A DNA stretch of 64,000 nt, from NCBI RefSeq assembly GCF_001905825.1, contig NZ_LIVV01000007.1, positions 412,385 to 476,384 of the forward strand. The letters run 5' to 3'. How positions within the stretch are numbered: the stretch's first letter is position 1; each line of letters begins with the position of its first letter. The translations under genes and the position numbers were made by a program. This document shows positions 45,367 through 56,529 of the stretch, one piece after another. The stretch comes from Streptomyces sp. CB02009. GTDB lineage: Bacteria > Actinomycetota > Actinomycetes > Streptomycetales > Streptomycetaceae. The notes under the pieces are model-generated. The model had not been told where the DNA came from, did not search any database, and was given only the letters and a program-made list of their open reading frames with translations.

Positions 45367-45372
45367 ACCCTA
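45367..45372 (-). promoter_or_regulatory. -10 of a leaderless GT87 transcript
   Basis: On the minus strand TAGGGT lies 8 nt before GTG 45358. No ribosome-binding site is seen. Confidence 0.4.
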
Positions 45373-45404
45373 CCCGGCAGGTCAGGAGGGCCCGGAGAAT
45401 CGAT

Positions 45405-45434
45405 TTGGAGATCTGCCGGGAAGCCGGTTAATGT
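45405..45434 (+). promoter_or_regulatory. promoter of tRNA-Ala copy 2
   Basis: TTGGAG (45405-45410), an 18-bp spacer and TAATGT (45429-45434). Its sequence is unlike that of copy 1's promoter. Confidence 0.55.
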
Positions 45435-45479
45435 TCTGTCTGTCGCCGCGAGGGAAACCGAAACGGAGACGGAAAGCAA

Positions 45480-45552
45480 GGGGCTATAGCTCAGTTGGTA
45501 GAGCGCCTGCATGGCATGCAGGAGGTCAGGAGTTCAATTCTCCTTAGCTCCA
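45480..45552 (+). tRNA. tRNA-Ala(GGC), copy 2
   Basis: 73 nt, identical to the tRNA at 41153. Flanking sequences differ on both sides apart from a few bases. Confidence 0.97.
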
Positions 45553-45557
45553 CAGAA

Positions 45558-45594
45558 AAGAAGCGGGTCACCCGGATCGGGTGGCCCGCTTCTT
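45558..45594 (+). terminator. terminator of tRNA-Ala copy 2
   Basis: A 16-bp stem with one wobble (45558-45573 with 45579-45594) begins 6 nt after the tRNA. Confidence 0.75.
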
Positions 45595-45728
45595 CGTTGT
45601 CCGGCTTCTTCGTCGTCGCCCCGCGTTCGTCGTCCCGCTTCTGCGGCCGGCCTCCGGGCCTTCGCCCGGCCTCACCTGCCGCGACTCCGCTCCGTGGAAC
45701 GTCGGTGCGGCCCGCTCGGGCCCTGCGG

Positions 45729-45734
45729 TACCCT
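45729..45734 (+). promoter_or_regulatory. -10 of the leuS leader transcript
   Basis: TACCCT ends 6 nt before the leader-peptide ATG at 45741, so the transcript would start at or near that codon. No clear -35 is visible. Confidence 0.5.
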
Positions 45735-45740
45735 GGCGCC

Positions 45741-45779
45741 ATGCGTGCCGTACGCCTTCTGCTTACCGAGCCGCGCTGA
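45741..45779 (+). CDS. leuS leader peptide
   Basis: A 12-codon open frame reading MRAVRLLLTEPR, with three consecutive Leu codons (CTT CTG CTT). It lies 126 bp before leuS and ahead of an intrinsic terminator. The layout matches leader-peptide attenuation: ribosomes that stall on Leu codons when charged tRNA-Leu is short would change folding downstream and let transcription reach leuS. The ATG follows a -10 hexamer by 6 nt. Confidence 0.7.
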   Translation: MRAVRLLLTEPR

Positions 45780-45848
45780 TCAGTCCCGGCGGATGACAGA
45801 CATCCGCCGGAGTCGGCGCGGCGTCCCCTCCTGTGCGAGGGGCTTTTT
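45770..45848 (+). promoter_or_regulatory. leuS attenuator region
   Basis: A perfect 10-bp hairpin (45786-45795 with 45801-45810) lies inside a possible longer pairing of the leader-ORF end (45770-45779) with 45813-45822. Then comes a terminator: stem 45825-45830 with 45837-45842, followed by CTTTTT. The terminator has the clearest U-tract in the window. Which pairing is the antiterminator needs folding. Confidence 0.6.
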
Positions 45849-45904
45849 CATTTCACGGCAGTCCGTGGCAGTGGGCAGAGACGATCGATGGAGCTTCAAG
45901 GACC

Positions 45905-48778
<2,874 letters not shown>

Positions 48779-48800
48779 CGCACATAGGGATGTCCCCTAC

Positions 48801-48839
48801 GGGCAGGTTGGGGGTTCCGATGGAACCCCTGGCCTGCCC
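48801..48839 (+). terminator. leuS terminator
   Basis: A 7-bp outer stem (48801-48807 with 48833-48839) and 8-bp inner stem (48811-48818 with 48822-48829), 22 bp after the stop. Confidence 0.65.
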
Positions 48840-48900
48840 GTTCCGTTTACCGTGGAGGAACCACATCCGTGGGGACCGGACGGACGCCGGAGGGGCGAGC

Positions 48901-49698
48901 ATGGAAGCCGAAGCCGCGATTATCACGATCATGGCGCTGCTCTTCTTGTCCTTCGTGGCGCTGGGGGTCTACGCCACGGTGAAGGCGGCCAAGGCCGCCA
49001 AGCGCGGCGTCGACCGCACCATCGACCAGGCCCGGCGCACCGTCGAGGACACGACCCTGCGGGCCAAGAGCTACGGCCAGGCCGGGACGGCGGGCGAGCT
49101 GGCCCGGCTGCGGCTCTCGCTGCGCACCTCGATGCGAGCCACCCAGGAGGCCCTGCAGGCCGGGGTCGGCGAGGACGCCTCGCTGAAGGAGTCGCTGGAG
49201 CTGTTCCACCGGCTCAGCGCGCACGGGCTCGAACTGGACGAGGACATGAAGCGGATCGAGCGGGAGCCCGACCGCGCCTGGGTCGCCGGCCAGCTCCCCG
49301 AACTCACCGCGCGGACCGAGCGGATCACCAGCTCGGCGGACGCGCTGCGCCGCGCCGCCCGTGAGCGTGCCCTCAGGTTCGCCGAGGACGACCTGTCGTC
49401 GCTCAGCGCCCAGATCGACGTCGAGGCGGGTGCGCTGCGGCACTGGACGACCACGGGTCCGGAGACGGCCTACGGGGCGGCGGGGACGTCGGCGACCGGC
49501 GGCACGTCGGGGAGCACCGGCACGTCGGGCACGGTGCCCGGGGCGGCCTCCGGGAGCTCGGTGCCGGGCGGTCAGGGCGCCACCTCAGGGAGCCCGCGGC
49601 CGGGATCCGGCGGCGAGCAGCCCGCGATCACCGCGCCCGACCCCCGGCTGACCTCCTACCCCTGGGAGAAGTCGGCCCGCCCGGAGACCACCACCTGA
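48901..49698 (+). CDS. membrane-anchored coiled-coil protein of unknown function
   Basis: 265 residues. One N-terminal transmembrane helix (IITIMALLFLSFVALGVYATV, about 7-27) is followed by a ~170-residue charged helical region likely to form coiled coil (AAKAAKRGVDRTIDQARRTVED and on). The next ~60 residues are a Gly/Ser/Thr-rich linker, and the end reads RLTSYPWEKS. No catalytic motif is visible. ATG 48901 has GAGGGG at good distance. It may be an envelope scaffold; function is unknown. Confidence 0.75.
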   Translation: MEAEAAIITIMALLFLSFVALGVYATVKAAKAAKRGVDRTIDQARRTVEDTTLRAKSYGQAGTAGELARLRLSLRTSMRATQEALQAGVGEDASLKESLELFHRLSAHGLELDEDMKRIEREPDRAWVAGQLPELTARTERITSSADALRRAARERALRFAEDDLSSLSAQIDVEAGALRHWTTTGPETAYGAAGTSATGGTSGSTGTSGTVPGAASGSSVPGGQGATSGSPRPGSGGEQPAITAPDPRLTSYPWEKSARPETTT

Positions 49699-49836
49699 CG
49701 GAACCGTCACCCGACGGATCCGCGCCGACGCGGAACCGCCGACTCGGAGCCCCGGCCGGGCACCGGGCGGGACGCGCCCGGCGGTGCCGGAGCGCTCACG
49801 ACGGGGGCCGGGCTGCCGTGCACCGGTCTCGGCGGG

Positions 49837-49842
49837 TAACCT
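49837..49842 (+). promoter_or_regulatory. -10 of a leaderless DegV transcript
   Basis: TAACCT ends 7 nt before ATG 49850; no ribosome-binding site. Confidence 0.45.
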
Positions 49843-49849
49843 CCCGCTC

Positions 49850-50695
49850 ATGTCCCGGCATGTCGCGATCGTCACCGATTCCACGGCCTACCTGCCACAC
49901 CAGACCAGGGAACGGCACGCCGTCACCACGGTCCCGCTGACCGTCGTCATCGGCGACCGCGCCCTCGAGGAAGGCACCGAGGTCTCGGCCAAGGCGCTCG
50001 TCGAGGCCCTGCAGAAGAAGCGGGCCGTCACCACCTCGCGGCCCAGCCCCGAGGTCTTCGCCGAGGCCTACCGCGAGGCCGCGGAGGCCGGGGCGAAGGG
50101 CGTCGTCTCCCTCCATCTCTCCGCCGAGGTCTCCGGGACCTACGACGCGGCCGTGCTCGCCGCGAAGGACGCTCCCGTGCCCGTGCGGGTCGTCGACACC
50201 CGCATGATGGGCATGGCCCTGGGCTTCTGCGCCCTCGCGGCGGCCGAGGTCGCCGAGGCCGGCGGATCGCTCGACGAGGCCGTCGCGGCCGCCGAGAAGC
50301 GTGCCGCGGGCACCTCCGCCTACTTCTACGTCGACACCCTGGACTATCTGCGCCGCGGCGGACGCATCGGGGCGGCGCAGGCGCTGCTCGGCTCCGCGCT
50401 CGCGGTGAAGCCGCTCCTCGAACTCGACGGCGGTCGGATCGAGCTGCGGGAGAAGGTGCGGACGGCCTCGAAGGCCATCGCCCGGCTCGAGGAGATCGCC
50501 GTGGAGCGCGCCGGCTCCGGCCCCGTCGACATCGCCGTGCACCACCTCTCCGCGCCCGAGCGGGCCGCCGCGCTCGCCGACCGGCTCAAGGAGCGGGTGC
50601 CCGGCGTGGCGGAGCTGCACGTCAGCGAGGTGGGAGCGGTCATCGGCGCCCACACGGGCCCGGGGCTGCTCGCGGTCGTCGTCTCGCCTCGCTGA
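49850..50695 (+). CDS. DegV-family fatty-acid-binding protein
   Basis: 281 residues. It opens HVAIVTDSTAYLP, the DegV start, with TSRPSPEVFAEAY and the lipid-head-group region SLHLSAEVSGTYDAA, then DTRMMGMALGF and the C-terminal GAVIGAHTGPGLLAVVV. DegV/FakB proteins hold a fatty acid, which in Firmicutes is handed to the FakA kinase; no FakA gene is in the window. ATG 49850 follows TAACCT by 7 nt. The frame extends upstream to 49784 but without conservation. Confidence 0.9.
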   Translation: MSRHVAIVTDSTAYLPHQTRERHAVTTVPLTVVIGDRALEEGTEVSAKALVEALQKKRAVTTSRPSPEVFAEAYREAAEAGAKGVVSLHLSAEVSGTYDAAVLAAKDAPVPVRVVDTRMMGMALGFCALAAAEVAEAGGSLDEAVAAAEKRAAGTSAYFYVDTLDYLRRGGRIGAAQALLGSALAVKPLLELDGGRIELREKVRTASKAIARLEEIAVERAGSGPVDIAVHHLSAPERAAALADRLKERVPGVAELHVSEVGAVIGAHTGPGLLAVVVSPR

Positions 50696-50824
50696 GTCAG
50701 TAGGCGGGTCCGCTCCCTGAGGGAGAGCCGCGGGTGCATCCCCCGGAGGAGTGACGGAGTTTTCCACAATGCGGGCTCTGTCCACGGAACGTGAGTGAGT
50801 CCCGCACGGCGCCGCGGTGGTTCC

Positions 50825-50830
50825 TAACGT
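50825..50830 (+). promoter_or_regulatory. -10 of a leaderless comEA transcript
   Basis: TAACGT, then 7 nt, then ATG 50838; no ribosome-binding site. Confidence 0.45.
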
Positions 50831-50837
50831 CATCGGC

Positions 50838-51932
50838 ATGACTCTTCGTACGCGTATCTCATCGACGACTCCCGGCGCTCTCGGCACGGCGGTCGCATCG
50901 GCCAGTGGTCCCGGCAGGACACCGGGCTCCGACGGGAGGAGCCGCCCCGGGGCGCGTGGCGCGCCTTCTGGGCGGACCCGGCGGCGGACCCGGGTGAGGA
51001 GGGCCGGGGCGGTGCCGGAGGCTGCTGTGCGGCGGCGAGGGGATGAGCTGTTCCCGGCAGCGGCGTCTGTGGCAGGGGCGGGGGCGGCGGCTGAGGCGGG
51101 GGCGGACGGGGGCGCGGATCCGGGTGCGGATGCGGAGGCGGAGCGGCGGGTATCTCCGTCGGGGGTACGAGAACGGGGGTCGCCGCCCGGGGTACGGGCA
51201 CGGTTCGCGGCCGTGCTGCGTGACCGGACCCCGGTGTGGGTGCAGACGCGGATCGGTCTCGAACCGAGGGCGCTGGCCGCACTGACGGTGGTGCTCGTCG
51301 TGGCCGCAGGCCTGGCGGGCGGCTACTTCTGGACGGGGCGGCCGGAGCCGGTACGGGCTCCGGAGCTCGTCCGCGCGGCGCCGGTCGCCGCCGCACCCGC
51401 GCCCGCCGCGCCCTCCGCACCTGCCGCACCGGGGGCGTCCGCCACCACGGCCGGGCCGGGGGCCGGAGCGGGTGGGGCGCGGGTGATCGTGGACGTCGGG
51501 GGCAAGGTGCGCAAGCCCGGGGTGCTGACGCTGCCTGCCGGTTCGCGCGTGGCGGACGCGTTGCGGGCCGCGGGCGGGGCGAAGCCCGGCGCCGATCTCA
51601 CCGGTCTCAACCGGGCCCGGGTGCTGTTCGACGGCGAGCAGGTGCTCGTCGGGCTGCCGGGGACGCAGGTCGGAGGCTCAGGTCCCGGATCAGGTGGCGG
51701 ACCGGTCCTCGGCGGTGGCTCCGGCGCGGTGGGCTCGCAGATGCCGTTGAGCCTCAACACGGCCACGGTCGAGCAGCTCGACACGCTGCCGGGCGTCGGT
51801 CCGGTTCTCGCCCGGCACATCGTCGACCATCGCGCGCAGCACGGTGGTTTCCGGTCGGTCGGGGAGCTGCGGGAGGTCAACGGCATCGGCGAGCGGCGGT
51901 TCGCCGAACTCGAACGGCTGGTGCGGCCGTGA
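50838..51932 (+). CDS. comEA: ComEA-like DNA-binding membrane protein
   Basis: 364 residues. The first ~140 are Arg/Gly/Ala-rich and disordered-looking, then comes one transmembrane helix (LAALTVVLVVAAGLAGGYFW, ~153-172). Outside the membrane are an SLBB domain (VIVDVGGKVRKPGVLTLPAGSRV) and a C-terminal helix-hairpin-helix pair (LNTATVEQLDTLPGVGPVLA, VNGIGERRF) that binds DNA non-specifically. Stop and comEC start overlap (GTGA). Natural competence is not established for Streptomyces, so the role may be in DNA uptake under unknown conditions or in another membrane DNA process. Confidence 0.88.
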   Translation: MTLRTRISSTTPGALGTAVASASGPGRTPGSDGRSRPGARGAPSGRTRRRTRVRRAGAVPEAAVRRRGDELFPAAASVAGAGAAAEAGADGGADPGADAEAERRVSPSGVRERGSPPGVRARFAAVLRDRTPVWVQTRIGLEPRALAALTVVLVVAAGLAGGYFWTGRPEPVRAPELVRAAPVAAAPAPAAPSAPAAPGASATTAGPGAGAGGARVIVDVGGKVRKPGVLTLPAGSRVADALRAAGGAKPGADLTGLNRARVLFDGEQVLVGLPGTQVGGSGPGSGGGPVLGGGSGAVGSQMPLSLNTATVEQLDTLPGVGPVLARHIVDHRAQHGGFRSVGELREVNGIGERRFAELERLVRP

Positions 51933-54544
51933 AGACGGACGGGGCGGCCCCGGACGGGGCGGACGTGGATCAGGCGAACGTGGACGGGGCGGCCGCGGAC
52001 GGGGCGGACGTGGACGGGCGGGGAGCGCGGGCGTTGTCCTGGGAGGAGGGGCCGGCCGATCTCCGGCTGGTGCCGCTCGCGGTGGCCGCGTGGGTGGCGG
52101 CGGCGGTCGCGGTGGGGGTTCCCGGGTGGTGGACGGTCGCGGGAGTCGTGGTCTGCCTGGTGGGCGGAGCTGTCCTCCTGACGCCTGCGGCGGCGCGCAG
52201 GTTCGGCGGGACCGCCCGGCCCGGCGAGGGGAACCTGGCGGCGGACGCGCCGACCGGGCGGGGCACACCCGCGTGGCGATTACGGGCGACGGCGTTCGCC
52301 GGGGTCCTGCTCTGTGCCGCCGCCGGCGCCGCGTCGGCCGGTCTGCACACGGCGGATCTGCGGCGCGGGCCGGTACCGGCCCTGGCGCGGGATTACGGGC
52401 GGGCGCAGCTGGAGGTGACGGTGACCTCGGACCCCCGGCTGACCCGGCCCCGGGTGCGGGGCAGCGAGTCGGTGCCGGTCTCCGTCGTCCTGGACGGAGA
52501 GGTGACCCGCGCCGAGCGGTCGGACGGGACGGTCCACCGGACGAGGGCTCCGGTCCTGCTGATCGTGCCGCCCGGGGAGGGGCGGGCGGAGTGGCTGCGG
52601 CTGCTGCCGTCCACGCGGTTGAGCGTCGGTGCCCGGCTCGCGCCGCCCTCGCGCCCAGGCGATCCGTTCGCGGCGGTGCTCAAGGTCGGCGGCGGGGGAC
52701 CGCCCCGGATCATCGGCCCGCCGAGCGTCCTGCAGCGGACGGCGGGGGAGCTGCGCGCCGGCCTGCGGCGGGCGACCGACGGTCTCGACCCGGACGCGCG
52801 GGCCCTGTTGCCCGGCCTGGTCGTGGGGGACACCTCGCGGATCGGGTCCGAGCTGCGTGACGCCTTCGTGGCCACCGATCTCACCCATCTGCTCGCCGTC
52901 TCCGGAAGCAATCTGGCAGTCGTCCTGATTCTGCTGGTCGGCCGTCCCGGGCGGGCGCACCAGGTGGAGCGCGGGGGCCTCGCGCCCCGGCTGGGGATGT
53001 CGCTGCGGGGCACGGCGGTGGCTGGGGGAGCGCTCACGCTCGCCTTCGTCGTGGTCTGCCGGCCCGAGCCGAGTGTGCTGCGCGCCGCGGCCTGCGGGTT
53101 CGTCGTCCTGCTCGCGATCGGCACCGGCCGGCGGAGATCGCTGATCCCCGCCCTGGCCGCCGCCGTACTGCTCCTGGTGCTGTACGACCCGTGGCTCGCG
53201 CGGAGTTACGGGTTCCTGCTCTCGGTCCTCGCCACCGGGGCGCTGCTGACGGTGGCACCGCGTTGGAGCGAGGCGCTGCGTCGGCGCGGGGTGCCCGAAC
53301 GTCTCGCGGAGGCGTTGGCGGCGTCGCTGGCGGCGCAGGCGGTGTGCGCTCCCGTCGTGGTGGTCTTCGCCGGCCGAGTGAGCCTGGTGGCGATCCCGGC
53401 GAATCTGTTCGCCGAGCTCGCGGTGGCACCGGCGACGGTGTTCGGCTTCGCCACGCTCGCCGCGGCGGCGGTCTGGATGCCGGCCGCGGAAGGGCTGGCG
53501 TGGGTGGCGGGGTGGCCGGCCGGGTGGATCGCGCGGGTGGCCCGTACGGGCGCCGCGCTGCCGGGTGCGGAGCTGAGCTGGCCCGGTGGGTGGTGGGGCG
53601 GGTTCGCTCTCGCCCTGGTGACCGCGGTGGTGGTGGTCGCGGCGCGCAGGCTGCCGCACCGGGGGCCGGTCGCGGGGCTCCTCGTCGTCCTGCTGCTGCT
53701 CGTGGTGGTGCGGCCGGTGCCGCTGACGCGGTGGGCCACCGGATGGCCGCCGCGGGGCTGGGTGTTCGCGATGTGCCAGGTGGGGCAGGGGGACGCGACG
53801 GTCCTCGCGGCGGGCGGGGACGCGGCCGTCGTGGTGGACGCGGGCCCCGACCCCGTACCGGTGGACCGGTGTCTGAGGGAGCTCGGGGTGCGCAGGGTGC
53901 CGTTGCTGGTGCTGACCCATTTCCACGCGGACCATGTGGCCGGGTTGCCGGGGGTGTTGCGGGGGCGGTCGGTGGGGGCGATCCAGACGACGGGGCTCGA
54001 GGAGCCGCCGGCCCAGGCGGCGTTCGTACGGCGGACGGCGGCCGCTGCGCGGGTGCCGCTGATCCGTGCGGGGGCGGGGGAGCGGCGCAGGATCGGCGGG
54101 CTGGAGTGGACCGTTCTCTGGCCGGCGGAGGACAGCGGGGCCGCCGGGGGAAGGGGGGTGGCGGCGGGCTCGGGTGGGGCGAACGACGCCAGTGTCGCGA
54201 TGCTCGTCAGGGCGGCCGGTGGGCTGACGCTGCTGCTGCTCGGGGATCTGGAGCCGCCGGCCCAGCGGGGGCTGCTGCGGGCTCATCCGGGGCTCGCGCC
54301 GGTGGACGTCCTCAAGGTCGCCCACCATGGCTCCGCGCATCAGGACCCGGGGCTGATACGGGCCGTGCGGCCGCGGCTCGCGCTGGTGTCGACGGGGCGC
54401 GACAACCCGTACGGGCATCCCTCGCCCAGGACGGTGGAGTTGTTGCGGGCCGGTGGGGCGCGGGTGTTGCGGACGGACCGCGACGGGGCGATCGCGGTCG
54501 TCGGGGCGGGGCACGGGCTGATGGCCGTACCCGGGGGAGGGTGA
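51929..54544 (+). CDS. comEC: ComEC/Rec2-like DNA-uptake channel
   Basis: 871 residues. The N terminus has degenerate DGADVDQ/NVDGAA repeats. The central competence domain has multiple transmembrane helices (HLLAVSGSNLAVVLILLVG marks the family core). The C-terminal metallo-beta-lactamase domain carries LTHFHADHVAGLPG (His664, His666, Asp668, His669), KVAHHGSAHQ and STGRDNPYGHP, intact for a nuclease. In competent bacteria this degrades one strand while the other enters. It is coupled to comEA by a GTGA overlap and followed at 55 bp by the ArsR-type gene. Confidence 0.9.
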   Translation: MKTDGAAPDGADVDQANVDGAAADGADVDGRGARALSWEEGPADLRLVPLAVAAWVAAAVAVGVPGWWTVAGVVVCLVGGAVLLTPAAARRFGGTARPGEGNLAADAPTGRGTPAWRLRATAFAGVLLCAAAGAASAGLHTADLRRGPVPALARDYGRAQLEVTVTSDPRLTRPRVRGSESVPVSVVLDGEVTRAERSDGTVHRTRAPVLLIVPPGEGRAEWLRLLPSTRLSVGARLAPPSRPGDPFAAVLKVGGGGPPRIIGPPSVLQRTAGELRAGLRRATDGLDPDARALLPGLVVGDTSRIGSELRDAFVATDLTHLLAVSGSNLAVVLILLVGRPGRAHQVERGGLAPRLGMSLRGTAVAGGALTLAFVVVCRPEPSVLRAAACGFVVLLAIGTGRRRSLIPALAAAVLLLVLYDPWLARSYGFLLSVLATGALLTVAPRWSEALRRRGVPERLAEALAASLAAQAVCAPVVVVFAGRVSLVAIPANLFAELAVAPATVFGFATLAAAAVWMPAAEGLAWVAGWPAGWIARVARTGAALPGAELSWPGGWWGGFALALVTAVVVVAARRLPHRGPVAGLLVVLLLLVVVRPVPLTRWATGWPPRGWVFAMCQVGQGDATVLAAGGDAAVVVDAGPDPVPVDRCLRELGVRRVPLLVLTHFHADHVAGLPGVLRGRSVGAIQTTGLEEPPAQAAFVRRTAAAARVPLIRAGAGERRRIGGLEWTVLWPAEDSGAAGGRGVAAGSGGANDASVAMLVRAAGGLTLLLLGDLEPPAQRGLLRAHPGLAPVDVLKVAHHGSAHQDPGLIRAVRPRLALVSTGRDNPYGHPSPRTVELLRAGGARVLRTDRDGAIAVVGAGHGLMAVPGGG

Positions 54545-54564
54545 CGCGCCGATGGGGAGAACCC

Positions 54565-54593
54565 TTGTAAAGAAGTCTTTCTAAAGATACCTT
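54565..54593 (+). promoter_or_regulatory. promoter and operator of the ArsR-MFS operon
   Basis: TTGTAA (54565-54570), a 17-bp spacer and TACCTT (54588-54593), with ATG 54600 6 nt later. The spacer is almost filled by AAAGA-N2-TCTTT-N2-AAAGA (54569-54587), followed by CTTTT. Bound there, a repressor would cover the promoter. This A/T-rich patch stands out in a G/C-rich window. Confidence 0.6.
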
Positions 54594-54599
54594 TTCATC

Positions 54600-55223
54600 A
54601 TGCCGGAGGAGATCATCGACCCGCAGCCCGAGGGCGAACAGCCCCGCAGCATCCGACTCACCGACCCGCGCGCCCTGCGCGCCTACGCCCACCCCCTGCG
54701 GATGACGCTGGTGGGGCTGCTGCGCGGCAGTGGGCCCTTCACCGCCACCCGGGCCGCCGAACTGACCGGCGAGTCCGTGGCCAGCTGCTCCTACCACCTG
54801 CGGATACTCGCCAAGTACGGGCTGGTGGAGGAGGCGCCGGGCGGCCGGGGGCGGGAGAAGCCCTGGCGGGCCACGGCCCGGTACACGGAGTGGCCGGAGT
54901 ACAGCGAGGACCCGTCGATCGCCCAGGCGGCCGACGCGCTGAACGCCGCCGTCGTCGAGCGGTACTTCGAGCGGGTCGCCCGGGCCATGGCGAACCGGCA
55001 CCGGCTGCCGAGGGAGTGGCAGGAGGCCGAGCAGTTCGGCGACTCGCTGCTCCACCTCACGCACGAGGAGCTGGCCGACCTCGGCGCGCGCGTCGAGGCG
55101 CTGTTCCGGCCCTACGAGGCGCGGTCCTCCGACCCGTCCCTCCGCCCGGAGGGCGCCAGGCCCGTCAGTGTCCTGCGGATCGCCTACCTGGATCCGGACG
55201 TCCCCGACAGCGAGAAGGAGTGA
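54600..55223 (+). CDS. ArsR-family (winged helix) transcriptional regulator
   Basis: 207 residues. A winged-helix domain occupies ~20-95: LTDPRALRAYAHPLRMTLVGLL, then FTATRAAELTGESVASCSYHLRILAKYGLVEEAPG, the ArsR-like HTH_20 pattern. The rest is a helical domain of unknown ligand. No metal-binding cysteine pair typical of ArsR metal sensors is present, so a non-metal ligand is likely. It precedes an MFS gene, and the AAAGA/TCTTT repeats over its own promoter suggest autoregulation. Confidence 0.87.
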   Translation: MPEEIIDPQPEGEQPRSIRLTDPRALRAYAHPLRMTLVGLLRGSGPFTATRAAELTGESVASCSYHLRILAKYGLVEEAPGGRGREKPWRATARYTEWPEYSEDPSIAQAADALNAAVVERYFERVARAMANRHRLPREWQEAEQFGDSLLHLTHEELADLGARVEALFRPYEARSSDPSLRPEGARPVSVLRIAYLDPDVPDSEKE

Positions 55224-55228
55224 GCACG

Positions 55229-56512
55229 ATGGCTCTCGTCGACCGTGTACCGGCGCTGCTGCGCGAGCGGACCTTCCGCCGCTACTGGACCGGGCAGACC
55301 ACCTCCCTCGCCGGGGACCAGATATCCCTGATGGCGATCCCGCTCGCCGCCGTCCTCGTCCTCGGCGCCGACGCCGCGGCGATGGGCTGGCTCAAGGCCG
55401 CCGAACTCCTGCCCGCGCTCCTGCTCAACCTGCCCTTCGGGGCCTGGGCCGATCGGCAGGCCAGCCGCAGACGGGCGATGATCGGGGCCGACATCGGGCG
55501 GGCGGCGCTGGTCCTGACCCTTCCGGTGGCCTATCTGCTCGATGCGCTGACGCTGACCCAGCTGTACGTGGTGGCCTTCGGTGTCGGCGCGCTCACCGTG
55601 CTCTTCGAGGTCTGCAACACCACGCTCTTCGTGGCGCTCGTGCCCAGCGAGCGCTATGTGCAGGCGAACTCGCTGGTGAACGGCAGCCGTTCGACGGCCT
55701 GGCTGGCGGGGCCTGGGATCGGCGGACTGCTCGTGCAGTTCCTCACCGCCCCCTTCGCGCTGGTCGCGGACGCCCTCACCTACCTCGTGTCGGCCGGGTA
55801 CCTGGCCCGGATCAAGCCGGTCGAACCCCCGCCGGCCCCCGTGGCCAAGGGCCACTTCACCGAAGGGCTGCGCTGGGTGGTCCGGGAGCGCTCGATGCGG
55901 GCGCTGTTCGCCGCCTCGGGCACGGTCCAGTTCTTCAACTACATGTTCCACACCCTCTTCGTCCTCTACGTGACCACCGAACTCGGCCTCGGTGCGGGGC
56001 TGCTCGGCCTGATCCTCGGAGCCGGCGCCGTGGGCGGCCTCCTCGGGGCGGTCGTCAGCGGGGCTGTCGTCCGACGGATCGGCATCGGCGGCTCGCTCGT
56101 CGCCGGCTTCCTCGGGTTCACCCTGCCGCTGGTCCTGATACCCCTGGCCGAAGGGCCGGTGGCGCTCGTGGTGTTCGTGCTCTTCGTGGCCGAGTTCCTC
56201 TCCTGCGTCGGCGTGATGATCGTCGACATCGCCGCCGGATCGTTCCAGATGGCGCTGATACCCGACGCCGTGCGGGCCCGGGTCATGGGGGCCTTCCGGA
56301 CGCTCAACCACGGCTTCCGTCCGCTCGGCGCGCTCGTCGGCGGGTTTCTCGGCACCGCGATCGGGCTGCGCCCGACCCTCTGGATCGCCACCGTCGGGGC
56401 CGTCTTCGCCGTGCTGTGGGTGCTGCCCTCGCCGCTGCCGCGGATGCGGGAACTGCCCTCTCCGAAGGAGGAGTCGGAGCCCGTCGGGCAGCCGGGGGGA
56501 GCCAGCGGCTGA
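55229..56512 (+). CDS. MFS transporter (MFS_3/enterobactin-exporter type)
   Basis: 427 residues with 12 predicted helices. It starts LLRERTFRRYWTGQTTSLAGDQISLMAIPLAAV, has the motif A-like LPFGAWADRQASRRRAMIGADI, and NSLVNGSRSTAWLAGPGIGG in the middle, features of the MFS_3 group. It probably exports a small molecule. The upstream regulator's stop overlaps GTG 55220; I prefer ATG 55229 because GGAG lies 8 nt upstream, but both are possible. Confidence 0.85.
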   Translation: MALVDRVPALLRERTFRRYWTGQTTSLAGDQISLMAIPLAAVLVLGADAAAMGWLKAAELLPALLLNLPFGAWADRQASRRRAMIGADIGRAALVLTLPVAYLLDALTLTQLYVVAFGVGALTVLFEVCNTTLFVALVPSERYVQANSLVNGSRSTAWLAGPGIGGLLVQFLTAPFALVADALTYLVSAGYLARIKPVEPPPAPVAKGHFTEGLRWVVRERSMRALFAASGTVQFFNYMFHTLFVLYVTTELGLGAGLLGLILGAGAVGGLLGAVVSGAVVRRIGIGGSLVAGFLGFTLPLVLIPLAEGPVALVVFVLFVAEFLSCVGVMIVDIAAGSFQMALIPDAVRARVMGAFRTLNHGFRPLGALVGGFLGTAIGLRPTLWIATVGAVFAVLWVLPSPLPRMRELPSPKEESEPVGQPGGASG

Positions 56513-56529
56513 CCGGGCAGACTGGTCGC

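Noticed and set aside
41153..45552. Integrative island with tRNA att sites
   Set aside because: Both copies are whole functional tRNAs and there is no integrase or excisionase gene between them.
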